Part shown: piece after piece, positions 28,690 through 37,880 of the stretch
Numbering within the stretch: position 1 is the stretch's first letter
How the letters are laid out: each line of letters starts with the position of its first letter
NCBI RefSeq assembly: GCF_027913035.1
Contig: NZ_CP115775.1
Location: 2,440,501-2,504,500 of the forward strand
Direction of reading: 5' to 3'
Source of the DNA: Paracoccus albus
GTDB taxonomy: Bacteria; Pseudomonadota; Alphaproteobacteria; Rhodobacterales; Rhodobacteraceae
Length of the DNA: 64,000 nucleotides
Program-made: the position numbers and the translations under genes
The notes under the pieces: generated by a model
The model's input: only the letters and a program-made list of their open reading frames with translations
Told to the model about the DNA's origin: nothing
Databases searched by the model: none

Positions 28690-30054
28690 ATGGCAAAACC
28701 CGTTACCATCTTCACCTGTCAGGAATGCGGCGCGACCCATAAGAAATGGGCCGGACGCTGTGACGCCTGCGGGGCCTGGAACTCGATCGTCGAAGAAGCA
28801 CCTTTGTCCCAGGGGCCAAGGCGCGGGCTTGGTGCTGTGAAGGGCAAGACCGTGCCTTTGAGCGCATTGTCCACCGAAGAGCCGCCCCCGCCGCGTGCCG
28901 AAAGCGGGATGGCGGAGTTTGACCGGGTGCTGGGCGGCGGTCTGGTGCCGGGATCGGCCGTTCTGGTGGGCGGCGATCCGGGTATCGGGAAATCGACCTT
29001 GCTGTTACAGGCCGCGGCTGCGTTTGCGACGCGGGGGCAGAGCGCGATCTATATCTCTGGCGAGGAAGCCTCGGCTCAGGTTCGGATGCGGGCGCAGCGG
29101 TTGGGGCTGGCAGAGGCGCCTGTCAGGCTGGGCTCAGAGACCGCGCTGCGCGATATTCTGACCACGCTGGATGCCGAGCGGCCCGATCTTGCGGTGATCG
29201 ATTCCATCCAGACGCTGTGGTCGGACACGGTGGAGGCAGCACCTGGCAGCGTATCGCAGGTTCGGGCCTCTGCCCATGAGTTGGTGACATTTGCCAAGAA
29301 GCGCGGCGTGGCGGTGGTGATCGTCGGTCATGTCACCAAGGAGGGACAGATTGCCGGCCCTCGCGTGGTTGAGCATATGGTCGATACGGTTCTGTACTTC
29401 GAAGGAGAGCGCGGGCATCAGTTCCGCATTCTGCGCGCCGTGAAAAACCGCTTTGGTCCCGCAGATGAGATCGGTGTCTTTGAAATGACCGGCGGTGGGC
29501 TGGCAGAGGTCGCCAACCCCTCTGCCTTGTTTTTGTCGGAACGCGGGCAGCCCAGCCCCGGATCGGCGGTTTTCGCCGGTATCGAGGGCACGCGCCCGGT
29601 GCTGACGGAGATACAGGCCCTGGTCGCGCCTTCGACGCTGGCCAGCCCGCGCCGCACGGTCGTTGGCCTGGACAGCGGGCGCGTCAGCACCATCCTTGCC
29701 GTGCTGGAGGCGCGTTGCGGGATTCCCTTTGCAGGGCTGGACGTTTTTCTGAATGTCGCGGGCGGAATGCGCGTACAGGAGCCCGCCGCAGACCTTGCGA
29801 TTGCAGCGGCTTTGCTGAGCGCGCGCGAGGACAGCGCCCTGCCCGCCGACTGTGTCACTTTTGGCGAAATCAGCCTTTCGGGCGCATTGCGCCCGGTCGC
29901 TCAGGCGGAAAACAGGTTGAAAGAAGCACAAAAACTTGGTTTTTCACATGCGATCATACCTGCCTCTTCGAAAATCGAGGGGTCGCGGGACATGCGGCTG
30001 GACCGGATCGCGGATCTGACAAGCTTTGTCGGAGAGGTTTTCGGTGCCGGCTAA
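28690..30054 (+). CDS. radA: DNA repair protein RadA
   Basis: RadA (454 residues) is a RecA-like, Lon-related helicase that helps branch migration in recombination. The N-terminal zinc finger has C10, C13, C24 and C27 (CQECG and CDACGAW). The ATPase domain has Walker A GGDPGIGKST (residues 94-103) and the RadA-specific KNRFGPADEIGVFEM. The C-terminal Lon-like domain holds GLDVFLNVAGGMRVQEPAAD. The start at 28690 follows AAGGCGGG; in-frame codons further upstream lie in the repeat region and are not used. Confidence 0.96.
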   Translation: MAKPVTIFTCQECGATHKKWAGRCDACGAWNSIVEEAPLSQGPRRGLGAVKGKTVPLSALSTEEPPPPRAESGMAEFDRVLGGGLVPGSAVLVGGDPGIGKSTLLLQAAAAFATRGQSAIYISGEEASAQVRMRAQRLGLAEAPVRLGSETALRDILTTLDAERPDLAVIDSIQTLWSDTVEAAPGSVSQVRASAHELVTFAKKRGVAVVIVGHVTKEGQIAGPRVVEHMVDTVLYFEGERGHQFRILRAVKNRFGPADEIGVFEMTGGGLAEVANPSALFLSERGQPSPGSAVFAGIEGTRPVLTEIQALVAPSTLASPRRTVVGLDSGRVSTILAVLEARCGIPFAGLDVFLNVAGGMRVQEPAADLAIAAALLSAREDSALPADCVTFGEISLSGALRPVAQAENRLKEAQKLGFSHAIIPASSKIEGSRDMRLDRIADLTSFVGEVFGAG

Positions 30055-30096
30055 AAAGGGACAGTGCGGCCATAACTGCCGCGAAAAGGTGGATAA

Positions 30097-30753
30097 ATGG
30101 ACGGCTTTACCATTATCGACGCCGTAGTTGCGGCTGTCATCATCCTGTCGGCGATCCTCGCCTATGCGCGGGGGTTCGTGCGCGAATCACTTGCGATTCT
30201 GGGATGGATCGGGGCCGCAGTGCTGGCCTTTATCTTCGCGGGCACGCTGCGGCCGATGATTGCGCAGATCCCGTTTCTGGATCAATTCCTTGGTGAAAGC
30301 TGCGAATTGGCGACCATCGCAGCCTTCGCCGTTGCCTTCGCACTGGCGCTTGTGCTGTTTTCGATCATCACCCCTCTGTTTTCGTCGGTGGTCCAGCGTT
30401 CGGCGCTTGGCGGTGTCGATCAGGGGATGGGTTTTCTGTTCGGGGTCGCGCGCGGCATCCTGCTGGTTGCGATAGCTTTCATCGTTTACGATCGGATCAT
30501 GGCCTCTTCTCCGGTGCCGATGGTTGATAATTCGCGCACCGCGAAGGTGCTGGATCGTATGGTCGGCAGGCTGGATTCGGAAATTCCGCAAGATGCACCG
30601 GGCTGGATCACCAACCGCTATAACCAGTTGGTTTCTGGCTGCGTGGGCGATGGTATCACCCCCGACGAGGCCACGACGCCGCCTGAAGGTAACGCGCCCG
30701 CAGAAACAGAAGCCACACCGGCGACCGAAGCCGCGGCACCTGCCAGCAACTGA
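30097..30753 (+). CDS. cvpA: CvpA family membrane protein
   Basis: A 218-residue protein with four membrane segments. The FTIIDAVVAAVIILSAILAY and ARGFVRESLAILGWIGAAV pattern at the N terminus and GGVDQGMGFLFGVARGILL in the middle are typical of CvpA. The C-terminal 50 residues are low-complexity, rich in Ala, Pro, Thr and Glu. CvpA lies before purF in many Proteobacteria, as here, but its role in envelope integrity is not fully understood. A strong terminator separates it from purF. Confidence 0.9.
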   Translation: MDGFTIIDAVVAAVIILSAILAYARGFVRESLAILGWIGAAVLAFIFAGTLRPMIAQIPFLDQFLGESCELATIAAFAVAFALALVLFSIITPLFSSVVQRSALGGVDQGMGFLFGVARGILLVAIAFIVYDRIMASSPVPMVDNSRTAKVLDRMVGRLDSEIPQDAPGWITNRYNQLVSGCVGDGITPDEATTPPEGNAPAETEATPATEAAAPASN

Positions 30754-30803
30754 AGCTGTGCGCTGCTGCACGCCCGTTCAGGGTGCCGCATTGTCATTTT
30801 CCT

Positions 30804-30835
30804 GTCACGCCCCCTGTCCGGGGGCGTGACTTTTT
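30804..30835 (+). terminator. Strong rho-independent terminator between cvpA and purF
   Basis: A perfect 11-bp stem (GTCACGCCCCC with GGGGGCGTGAC), loop TGTCC, then TTTTT. It should stop most cvpA transcripts before purF. Confidence 0.95.
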
Positions 30836-30887
30836 CGCCCGCAGTCCCTATCTAGGGCAGAGCCCTACCAGCCAGACGAGCCTCTAC

Positions 30888-32375
30888 ATGCAGCCATTTC
30901 TTGCGCATCCTTTCGACGATGATCGCCTGCATGAGGAGTGCGGCGTTTTCGGCGTGATCGGCGTGACGGAGGCCGCGAATTTCGTGGCGCTCGGCCTGCA
31001 TGCGCTGCAGCATCGCGGGCAGGAGGCAGGCGGGATCATCAGCCATGATGGCGAACGTGGCTTCAACAGTGCGCATCGGTTCGGCTATGTCCGCGACAAT
31101 TTCACCAAGCAATCGCTTATGGAAACCTTGCCCGGCCCGCTGGCCATCGGGCATGTGCGCTATTCCACGGCAGGCGCGAAGGCCGCCCACATCCGCGATG
31201 TGCAGCCGTTTTTCGGTGAATTCAGCATGGGCGGCTGTGCCGTCGCCCATAACGGCAATATCACCAATGCCGATTCGCTGCGGCGTGAGCTGATCGAGCG
31301 GGGCTCGATCTTTCAGTCGAGCAGCGATTCGGAATGTATCATCCATCTGATGGCCCGATCTATCCAGCGGAACATCCCCGAGCGGATGAAGGACGCGCTG
31401 CGCCGCGTGGAAGGCGCGTTCAGCGTCATCGCGATGACCCGGACGAAGCTGATCGGCGTGCGCGATGCGCTTGGCGTGCGTCCGCTGGTGATCGGCAAGC
31501 TGGGCGATGATGGTTATGCGCTGTCATCGGAGACCTGCGGGCTGGATATTATCGGGGCCGAATTCGTGCGCGAGGTGGAGCCGGGCGAGATGGTCGTGAT
31601 CTCGAAGGGGAAGATCGAAAGCTCGCGCCCGTTTCAGCAGACATCCAGCCGGTTCTGCATCTTTGAGCATGTCTATTTCAGCCGGCCCGATTCGATTATC
31701 GGCGGCCGGTCTGTCTATGAGACGCGCCGCCAGATCGGGGTGGAACTGGCGCGGGAGGCCCCGGTAGAGGCTGATCTGGTCTGCCCCGTGCCCGATTCGG
31801 GGACACCAGCGGCGATCGGATATGCGCAGGAATCGGGGATTCCCTATGGGATGGGGATCATCCGCAACCAGTATATGGGGCGCACCTTTATCGAGCCGAC
31901 AGAGCAGATCCGGAATATGGGTGTGCGCCTGAAGCTGAACGTCAATCGTTCGCTGATCGCGGGTAAGCGGGTGGTGCTGGTCGACGATTCGGTGGTGCGG
32001 GGCACCACCAGCCGCAAGATCAAGGACATGATCATCGACGCGGGCGCCAAGGAAGTGCATTTCCGCATCGCCTCGCCACCGACGGCGTGGCCGTGTTTCT
32101 ATGGCGTCGATACGCCAGAGCGGGAAAAGCTGCTGGCCGCGCAGATGACGCCAGAGGAAATGCGCGAATGGATCGGTGTGGACAGCCTGTCCTTCGTGAC
32201 GCTGGACGGGTTGTATCGCGCCGCTGGCGAGGCGAAGGGCCGCAACAAGTCCTGCCCGCAATATTGCGATGCCTGCTTTTCGGGCGACTATCCTGTCGCG
32301 CCGTTTGACCAGCTGGAACGTGGTTTCAAGATGAAAGACGGCTCTGAAACGGCAGAGATGCAGGCGGCGGAGTAA
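30888..32375 (+). CDS. purF: Amidophosphoribosyltransferase
   Basis: PurF (495 residues) catalyses the first committed step of purine synthesis, PRPP plus glutamine to phosphoribosylamine. The nucleophile C18 in HEECGVFGVIG is exposed after removal of a 17-residue propeptide. The glutaminase domain also shows HALQHRGQEAGGI and the HNGNITN segment, and the phosphoribosyltransferase domain the PRPP motif VVLVDDSVVRGTTSR. C-terminal cysteines in CPQYCDACFSGDYP are typical. The frame is open to 30783, but the start at 30888 matches the family and lies after the terminator. Confidence 0.96.
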   Translation: MQPFLAHPFDDDRLHEECGVFGVIGVTEAANFVALGLHALQHRGQEAGGIISHDGERGFNSAHRFGYVRDNFTKQSLMETLPGPLAIGHVRYSTAGAKAAHIRDVQPFFGEFSMGGCAVAHNGNITNADSLRRELIERGSIFQSSSDSECIIHLMARSIQRNIPERMKDALRRVEGAFSVIAMTRTKLIGVRDALGVRPLVIGKLGDDGYALSSETCGLDIIGAEFVREVEPGEMVVISKGKIESSRPFQQTSSRFCIFEHVYFSRPDSIIGGRSVYETRRQIGVELAREAPVEADLVCPVPDSGTPAAIGYAQESGIPYGMGIIRNQYMGRTFIEPTEQIRNMGVRLKLNVNRSLIAGKRVVLVDDSVVRGTTSRKIKDMIIDAGAKEVHFRIASPPTAWPCFYGVDTPEREKLLAAQMTPEEMREWIGVDSLSFVTLDGLYRAAGEAKGRNKSCPQYCDACFSGDYPVAPFDQLERGFKMKDGSETAEMQAAE

Positions 32376-32391
32376 CCGGCCGGGGCTGTCG

Positions 32392-32745
32392 TCAGGCCTG
32401 CCGGGATGTCTGTTCGTCGGCCTTGTCAGCCAGCGATTCGGCGCGCGCCGCCAATTCTGCCATAGCGTCCAGAACATCCGCCGTGCTTGTGCCAGAGGCC
32501 GCTGAGCGGGTTCGGGCAAGCTCTCTTTCAGCCGTCAGGGCGCGGTCTTCCATCGCAGAGAGACGGTCTGCCAGCATCAGACCAGCCAGCAAAAGAAGGC
32601 GCGGTTCGGGCATACGGCCCGCCTGTTCGACAATCTTTCCGGCCTCTTCATCCAGCAGACCCGCCGCGCGGCGCAGCAAGCGTTCTTCGCCGTCCTGCGC
32701 CTGCAGGGTGTATTCCTTGTGGCCAATGGTGAAGGTCACATCCAT
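32392..32745 (-). CDS. zapA: Cell division protein ZapA
   Basis: A 117-residue ZapA homologue, which cross-links FtsZ filaments at the division site. N-terminal VTFTIGHKEYTLQAQDGEE is the ZapA globular head and the rest is a long helix that forms the dimeric coiled coil (ADRLSAMEDRALTAERELAR). It lies 3 nt downstream of a coiled-coil protein gene, so both are likely one operon. Confidence 0.88.
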   Translation of the reverse strand: MDVTFTIGHKEYTLQAQDGEERLLRRAAGLLDEEAGKIVEQAGRMPEPRLLLLAGLMLADRLSAMEDRALTAERELARTRSAASGTSTADVLDAMAELAARAESLADKADEQTSRQA

Positions 32746-32748
32746 CTG

Positions 32749-33213
32749 TCAGCCCTCGCGTTGATCGAATGCCACGATATCGGCAGGTTCCGGGGATACA
32801 TCTTCGGCATAGGGCGCATCAGAGGCACGCGGCGCACGGGCGATCAGCCCTTCCAGGCCGGTCATGATCTCATCCAGTGCCGCGATTTCGGCCTGCCGCG
32901 CGGCCTTGAGCGCATCGAGTTCTGCCCGCAACGCAGATTCGGTGTCTGCGCCGCCCTTTGTCAGGTCGGTATTTGCCTGCGCCAAAGCCTCATTCGCGCG
33001 GGCGAGGCGCGCGGCTTCTTCATGCGCTTCGGCAAGGCGGCGCTTCAGGGCCGCGATTTCTGCGCGCAGGGCGTCCAGTTGCTGGTTGTCGGCGGCTTCT
33101 GTGCTGTGCGCCTTTGCCTCAGATGCGGGCTGTTCAGCCGCGCGATCCAGTGCAGCGTCGATACGGCCGAAAGCTGCGATCAGGCGCTTCTCACTGTCCG
33201 CAAAGCTGGTCAT
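32749..33213 (-). CDS. Coiled-coil protein upstream of zapA
   Basis: The 154-residue protein has no signal peptide or membrane helix. Residues about 40-120 form an almost continuous heptad coiled coil (LDALRAEIAALKRRLAEAHE, then more alanine-rich helix). The C terminus is acidic. No domain recognised. Its gene ends 3 nt before zapA, suggesting a joint role, perhaps like ZapB as a ZapA partner; this is only an inference from position. Confidence 0.68.
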   Translation of the reverse strand: MTSFADSEKRLIAAFGRIDAALDRAAEQPASEAKAHSTEAADNQQLDALRAEIAALKRRLAEAHEEAARLARANEALAQANTDLTKGGADTESALRAELDALKAARQAEIAALDEIMTGLEGLIARAPRASDAPYAEDVSPEPADIVAFDQREG

Positions 33214-33266
33214 GGGTGATCCCGATAAGAATTTGCATGAAGAATCTTCTTACAGGACCACGCCCG

Positions 33267-33300
33267 AAAAACAAGAACGGGCGAGGGAATCCCCGCCCGT
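33267..33300 (-). terminator. Rho-independent terminator of the BCCT gene
   Basis: On the minus strand, ACGGGCG and CGCCCGT form a stem with a GGGA-TTCCC extension inside, followed by TCTTGTTTTT. It lies directly after the BCCT gene. Confidence 0.88.
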
Positions 33301-33327
33301 CCGGTAACAATCGGCACGAGTCCGCAG

Positions 33328-35049
33328 TTATTTCAGTTCTTGCCGTTCGGCCATCAGGCCCTTCACGATGGCCCAGCAAGCACCAAGCAGAACGATCGTG
33401 AACGGGAAGCCCGTGGAAACGGCCATAGCCTGAAGCGCGTCCAGACCACCGGCCAGCAGCAGGGCGATGGCAACCAGACCTTCGACCGTGCACCAGAACA
33501 CGCGCTGCGGCGCGGGCGAGTTCACCTTGCCGCCCGAGGAGATCGTATCAATCACCAGCGAGCCCGAATCGGACGAGGTGATGAAGAACACGATAACCAG
33601 CACGATACCGATGAAGCTGGTGATCTGCGTCCACGGCAGTTGCGACAGCATAACGAACAGCTTCAGTTCAAGCGCCGCATCTGAGATACCGGCAAAGCCT
33701 GCCTGCGTGATCGAGATGGCGGTGCCACCGAAGGTGGTCATCCACAGGACCGACACGATGGCCGGAACCAGCAGAACTGCCACCAGGAACTGACGGACCG
33801 TCCGGCCACGCGAAACACGCGCGATGAACATGCCGACGAACGGTGACCAGCTGATCCACCATGCCCAGTAGAAGGCCGTCCAGCCGTGGCGGAAGTTGTC
33901 ATCATCGCGGCCGAAGGGGTTCGACAGCGGGATAAGTTCCTGCGCATAGGCCTTGAGATTGGCGAAGAAAGCGCTGAACACAGCCAGTTTCGGGCCGACA
34001 ATGATGACGAACAAAAGCAGCAGGAAAGCCAGCACCATGTTCGTTTCGGACAGACGCTTGACGCCTTTTTCAACACCGGTGATGACCGAGATCATCGCCA
34101 CGGCGGTGATCGCCACAATCAGCAGCACCATCGTGGTGTTTGATGCCGGGATGTCGAACAGGAAGTTCAGACCCGCCGTTGCCTGCTGCGCACCGAAACC
34201 GAGCGAGGTTGCCAGACCGAAAATCGTCGCGAAAACCGCGAGGATGTCGATGATGTGACCCGGCCAGCCCCAGATACGGTCGCCAAGGATCGGGTAGAAA
34301 ACCGAACGCATGGTCAGCGGCAGGCCCTTGTTGAACGAGAACAGCGCCAGTGCCAGTGCAACAATCGCATAGATCGCCCAGGGGTGCAGACCCCAGTGGA
34401 AGATGGTCGCAGCCATGCCCAGACGGCGCGCTGCCATTTCGTCACCAGCGGCACCTTGCAGCGGTGCCCAGTCGGTGCGCACGCCATCCTCGACCACCGG
34501 ACCGGCAAGCGAGGTGTCAAAATGGCTCATCGGTTCTGACACGCCGTAGAACATCAGACCGATGCCCATACCGGCGGCGAACAGCATGGCGAACCAGCTT
34601 GCCAGAGAGAAGTCCGGCGTCGCGTCGGGCCCGCCAAGGCGCACGTTGCCAAGCGGCGACACGATCAGCCCGATGCAGAGCAGAACGAAGACGTTCGCAG
34701 CGAGCAGGAAGAACCACGCAAGGTTGCCGGTCAGCCAGTCACGCATCCCCTGGAAGAAGGGGTCGAGCTGGTGCTGGAAGATCAGCGATGCCAGTGTGAT
34801 TGCGATGATGCAAAGTGCCGAGATGGTGAAAACCGGCTTGTGGATATCGAACTCCAGCGTGAAGGAGTGAGCAAGGTTATCCTGTCCGATCTCATAATCG
34901 GTTTCGATAACCTCAGTCGCTCCTTCCGGGGCGGGCAGCGGTTCAGCCTCTGGCGTGTCTTCGGGACGCCCGTCCAGAATGGGTTCTTCATAGGCAGGAT
35001 CACCCGGTCTTCCGGGATGATTCTGATGTGGGTCGGTGGGATCTGTCAT
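33328..35049 (-). CDS. BCCT family betaine/choline/carnitine transporter
   Basis: A 573-residue secondary transporter with 12 expected membrane helices. The family signature is seen in FYWAWWISWSPFVGMFIARV followed by SRGRTVRQF; an upstream GWGLHPWAIY-type segment (FHWGLHPWAIYAIVALAL) is also typical. BCCT proteins import glycine betaine, choline or related compatible solutes with Na+ or H+. The N-terminal 45 residues are hydrophilic and acidic. It is divergent from ktrA, suggesting shared osmotic control. The exact substrate is unknown. Confidence 0.93.
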   Translation of the reverse strand: MTDPTDPHQNHPGRPGDPAYEEPILDGRPEDTPEAEPLPAPEGATEVIETDYEIGQDNLAHSFTLEFDIHKPVFTISALCIIAITLASLIFQHQLDPFFQGMRDWLTGNLAWFFLLAANVFVLLCIGLIVSPLGNVRLGGPDATPDFSLASWFAMLFAAGMGIGLMFYGVSEPMSHFDTSLAGPVVEDGVRTDWAPLQGAAGDEMAARRLGMAATIFHWGLHPWAIYAIVALALALFSFNKGLPLTMRSVFYPILGDRIWGWPGHIIDILAVFATIFGLATSLGFGAQQATAGLNFLFDIPASNTTMVLLIVAITAVAMISVITGVEKGVKRLSETNMVLAFLLLLFVIIVGPKLAVFSAFFANLKAYAQELIPLSNPFGRDDDNFRHGWTAFYWAWWISWSPFVGMFIARVSRGRTVRQFLVAVLLVPAIVSVLWMTTFGGTAISITQAGFAGISDAALELKLFVMLSQLPWTQITSFIGIVLVIVFFITSSDSGSLVIDTISSGGKVNSPAPQRVFWCTVEGLVAIALLLAGGLDALQAMAVSTGFPFTIVLLGACWAIVKGLMAERQELK

Positions 35050-35244
35050 TGATACCCTTTCAATTTTTTTCTTATTTCCGGTGCTGTTTTTGAGGGCGCT
35101 GCTTATGTCACGAACACGTTATGAATTCCACCCCATCGCAGGATTCTTCGGGAAACCGTGACATTTGCGGATGAATTCTCACCTGTTGACGGCCCGTGAA
35201 AGCGGTGCTCAAACCATCAGGAGCAACAGGAAGGCGGGCATCTC

Positions 35245-35898
35245 ATGGGCAGAAAACGGCGCAGTTTTGTCGTCCTCGGGCTGGGCAGTTTCGGCAGCGT
35301 TGTCGCCAAGGCTTTGGCAGGCTTCGATAATCAGGTTCTTGGGATCGACATCAGCGAAAAGCGCGTCGGCGATCTGGCCGATATGCTGAGCAATGTCGCG
35401 ATCCTTGATGCAACCGATGAAGCCGCCCTGCGCGAGGCCGGCGCGGCGAGTTATGACGTTGCGTTAGTTTCGATGGGTGACAATCTTGAGGCCAGCATTT
35501 TGACCGTGATGAACCTGCGCCTGATCGGAGTGGGAGAGATCTGGGTCAAGGCCGACAACCGCACCCATCACCGTATCCTGTCGAAGATGGGCGTTGACCG
35601 GGTTCTGCTGCCCGATATCGAGATGGGGCGGCATACGGCACAGATGCTGAACAACCCGGCGGTGCAGGATTATGTGGCGCTTGGAAATGGCTACAACGTG
35701 GTCAATCTGCGGGTGCCGGAAGGGCTGGCCGGTACGCAGATGGCGCAGCTGGATCTTGGCCCAGAGGTGCGCAATCTGGGCATGATGCGCGGCACGGAAT
35801 ACCATGAGGTGCGGCCCGATACTGTGCTGGACGCGGGGGACCGGCTGCTGCTGCTGGGTCAGAAGCCCGAACTGACGGCGTTCAGCGGCAAGCTGTGA
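35245..35898 (+). CDS. ktrA: K+ uptake regulatory subunit KtrA (RCK domain)
   Basis: A 217-residue TrkA-N/TrkA-C protein. The Rossmann motif G12-L-G14-S-F-G17 binds nucleotides and the acidic residue in VLGIDISEKR completes the site. RCK proteins form octameric rings that gate the partner channel-like subunit KtrB. It overlaps ktrB by GTGA, indicating translational coupling. Confidence 0.93.
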   Translation: MGRKRRSFVVLGLGSFGSVVAKALAGFDNQVLGIDISEKRVGDLADMLSNVAILDATDEAALREAGAASYDVALVSMGDNLEASILTVMNLRLIGVGEIWVKADNRTHHRILSKMGVDRVLLPDIEMGRHTAQMLNNPAVQDYVALGNGYNVVNLRVPEGLAGTQMAQLDLGPEVRNLGMMRGTEYHEVRPDTVLDAGDRLLLLGQKPELTAFSGKL

Positions 35899-37250
35899 GC
35901 AGCTCTTCCCCATCGCTGGGCCAGTTGATCGCACGGCGGGCAAGGCGGACCCCGCCGCCTGCTGTGCTGGCGGGGCTGTATCTGGCGCTTGTCCTTGTGG
36001 GCACGGCCCTGCTGTCGATGCCATTTGCCACGACGCAGCCTGTCAGTCTGATGGATGCGCTTTTCACCTCGACCTCTGCCGTGACGGTGACGGGCTTGTC
36101 AGTGGTGGATGTCGCGACGGGGCTGACCTTTTGGGGGCAGGTCGTGCTGATCGTGCTGGTCCAGCTTGGCGGGTTGGGGCTGATGAGCTTTGCGGTGCTG
36201 GTGCTGTCAGCGCTTGGCCTGCCGATCGGCATCCGCCAGCAGACCTATCTGCGAGAGGATCTGAACCAGACATCTTTCAGCAGCCTGACGAAGATGGTGG
36301 GTATCATCCTGCGCGTGGTGCTGCTGGCCGAGGGGATCGGGGCGATTGTGCTAACGGCGATATTCGTGCCCTATCACGGCTTCGCAGCGGGGTTGTGGCA
36401 TGGCGTCTTCCATTCGGTTTCCGCCTTTAACAATGCTGGTTTTTCAACCTTTCCAGATGGGCTGGTGCCCTATGCAACCCATCCGGTCATCAACCTTGTC
36501 GTGCCGGCGTTGTTTATCACCGGGGGGCTTGGCTATGTCGTTCTGTCTGATATTCGACGCCGCAAGTTCTGGACGGGCTGGGGGCTGCATACACGGCTGA
36601 TGGTCGTAGGCAGTCTTGCCCTGATCGCAATCAGCGTAAGTCTGGTCGCCATCATGGAATGGAACAACGCGGCGACGCTGGCGCAATATCCCTCTGCCGC
36701 CGAGCGGATGGCGGTTGCGTGGTTTCAGGGCGTGACCCCGCGGACGGCGGGCTTTGCGACTACGGATATGGCGGGCCTGCACGATTCCACGGCGCTGCTG
36801 TTCATGGCGCTGATGGTGATCGGGGGCGGGCCGACTTCTACCGCCGGGGGGATCAAGGTCACGACAGTGATGGTCATGTTCCTTGCGACACTGGCCTTTT
36901 TCCGGCGGCGGACAGAAATCTGGGCCTTTGGCCGGTCCATCGGGCTGGATGAGGTTTTGAAGGTCATGGCGCTGATTGCGATTGCCGCGGTACTGAATTT
37001 TGCTGGAATTTTTCTGCTGACCGCCACGCATGATGGGGACTTCCTGAACGCCAGCTTCGAAATCGCCAGTGCCTTCGGCAATGCCGGGCTGACGCGGGAT
37101 TATACCGACGATCTCAGCGGTTTCGGGCGGATCACGGTCATGGTGATGATGTTCCTTGGCCGCGTCGGGCCGCTGACGCTTGGCTTTTTCCTTGCTACGC
37201 GTACCACGCCGCGCGTTCGCTACCCTGAAGGGCAGGTCCATCTTGGCTGA
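35895..37250 (+). CDS. ktrB: K+ transporter KtrB (TrkH/Ktr family)
   Basis: A 451-residue membrane protein with four pore-like repeats. Filter regions are seen at TSTSAVTVTGLS, FHSVSAFNNAGFS, GVTPRTAGFATTD and ASAFGNAGLTR. It imports K+, usually coupled to Na+. The GTG start overlaps the ktrA stop. Together with the divergent BCCT gene this forms an osmoadaptation block. Confidence 0.94.
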   Translation: MSSSSPSLGQLIARRARRTPPPAVLAGLYLALVLVGTALLSMPFATTQPVSLMDALFTSTSAVTVTGLSVVDVATGLTFWGQVVLIVLVQLGGLGLMSFAVLVLSALGLPIGIRQQTYLREDLNQTSFSSLTKMVGIILRVVLLAEGIGAIVLTAIFVPYHGFAAGLWHGVFHSVSAFNNAGFSTFPDGLVPYATHPVINLVVPALFITGGLGYVVLSDIRRRKFWTGWGLHTRLMVVGSLALIAISVSLVAIMEWNNAATLAQYPSAAERMAVAWFQGVTPRTAGFATTDMAGLHDSTALLFMALMVIGGGPTSTAGGIKVTTVMVMFLATLAFFRRRTEIWAFGRSIGLDEVLKVMALIAIAAVLNFAGIFLLTATHDGDFLNASFEIASAFGNAGLTRDYTDDLSGFGRITVMVMMFLGRVGPLTLGFFLATRTTPRVRYPEGQVHLG

Positions 37251-37295
37251 TCCGAAAGCGCGGCCTATAAGCGGCTGGCAATGAAGGGATATGCG

Positions 37296-37880
37296 ATGCG
37301 CAAGGCAGAGATCAGCCGCAAGACAGCCGAGACAGAGATAGAGGTCAGCGTGAACCTTGACGGGACGGGTGTCTATGACAACCAGACCGGCGTCGGCTTT
37401 TTCGATCATATGCTGGACCAGCTTTCGCGTCATTCGCTGATCGACCTGACGGTCAGGGCGAAGGGCGACCTGCATATCGACGATCACCACACGGTTGAAG
37501 ATTGTGGCATTGCCATCGGGCAGGCTCTGGTGAAGGCGCTTGGCGACAAGAAGGGCATCCGGCGCTACGGGTCGTTCCTTCTGGCGATGGACGATGCGCT
37601 TGTGCGGTCGGCACTGGATCTGTCGGGGCGACCTTACCTGGTGTGGAATGTTGAATTTCCGACGCAGAAGATCGGCTCGTTTGATACCGAACTGGTGCGA
37701 GAGTTCTTCCAGGCGCTGTCCACGCATGGCGGCATCACACTGCATGTCGACGCGCTGCACGGGATCAACAGCCACCACATTGCAGAGGCCGCATTCAAAT
37801 CCGTCGCCCGCGCGCTGCGTGAAGCGGTGGAGGCCGATCCGCGCAGTGACGCCCTGCCCTCGACCAAGGGTGCGCTGTGA
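37296..37880 (+). CDS. hisB: Imidazoleglycerol-phosphate dehydratase
   Basis: The 194-residue monofunctional HisB carries out step six of histidine synthesis. Metal-binding motifs [15 protein letters not shown] and [20 protein letters not shown] are present together with [15 protein letters not shown]. The start at 37296 has AAGGG at good spacing; an in-frame ATG at 37281 lies upstream. It overlaps hisH by TGATG. Confidence 0.96.
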   Translation: MRKAEISRKTAETEIEVSVNLDGTGVYDNQTGVGFFDHMLDQLSRHSLIDLTVRAKGDLHIDDHHTVEDCGIAIGQALVKALGDKKGIRRYGSFLLAMDDALVRSALDLSGRPYLVWNVEFPTQKIGSFDTELVREFFQALSTHGGITLHVDALHGINSHHIAEAAFKSVARALREAVEADPRSDALPSTKGAL

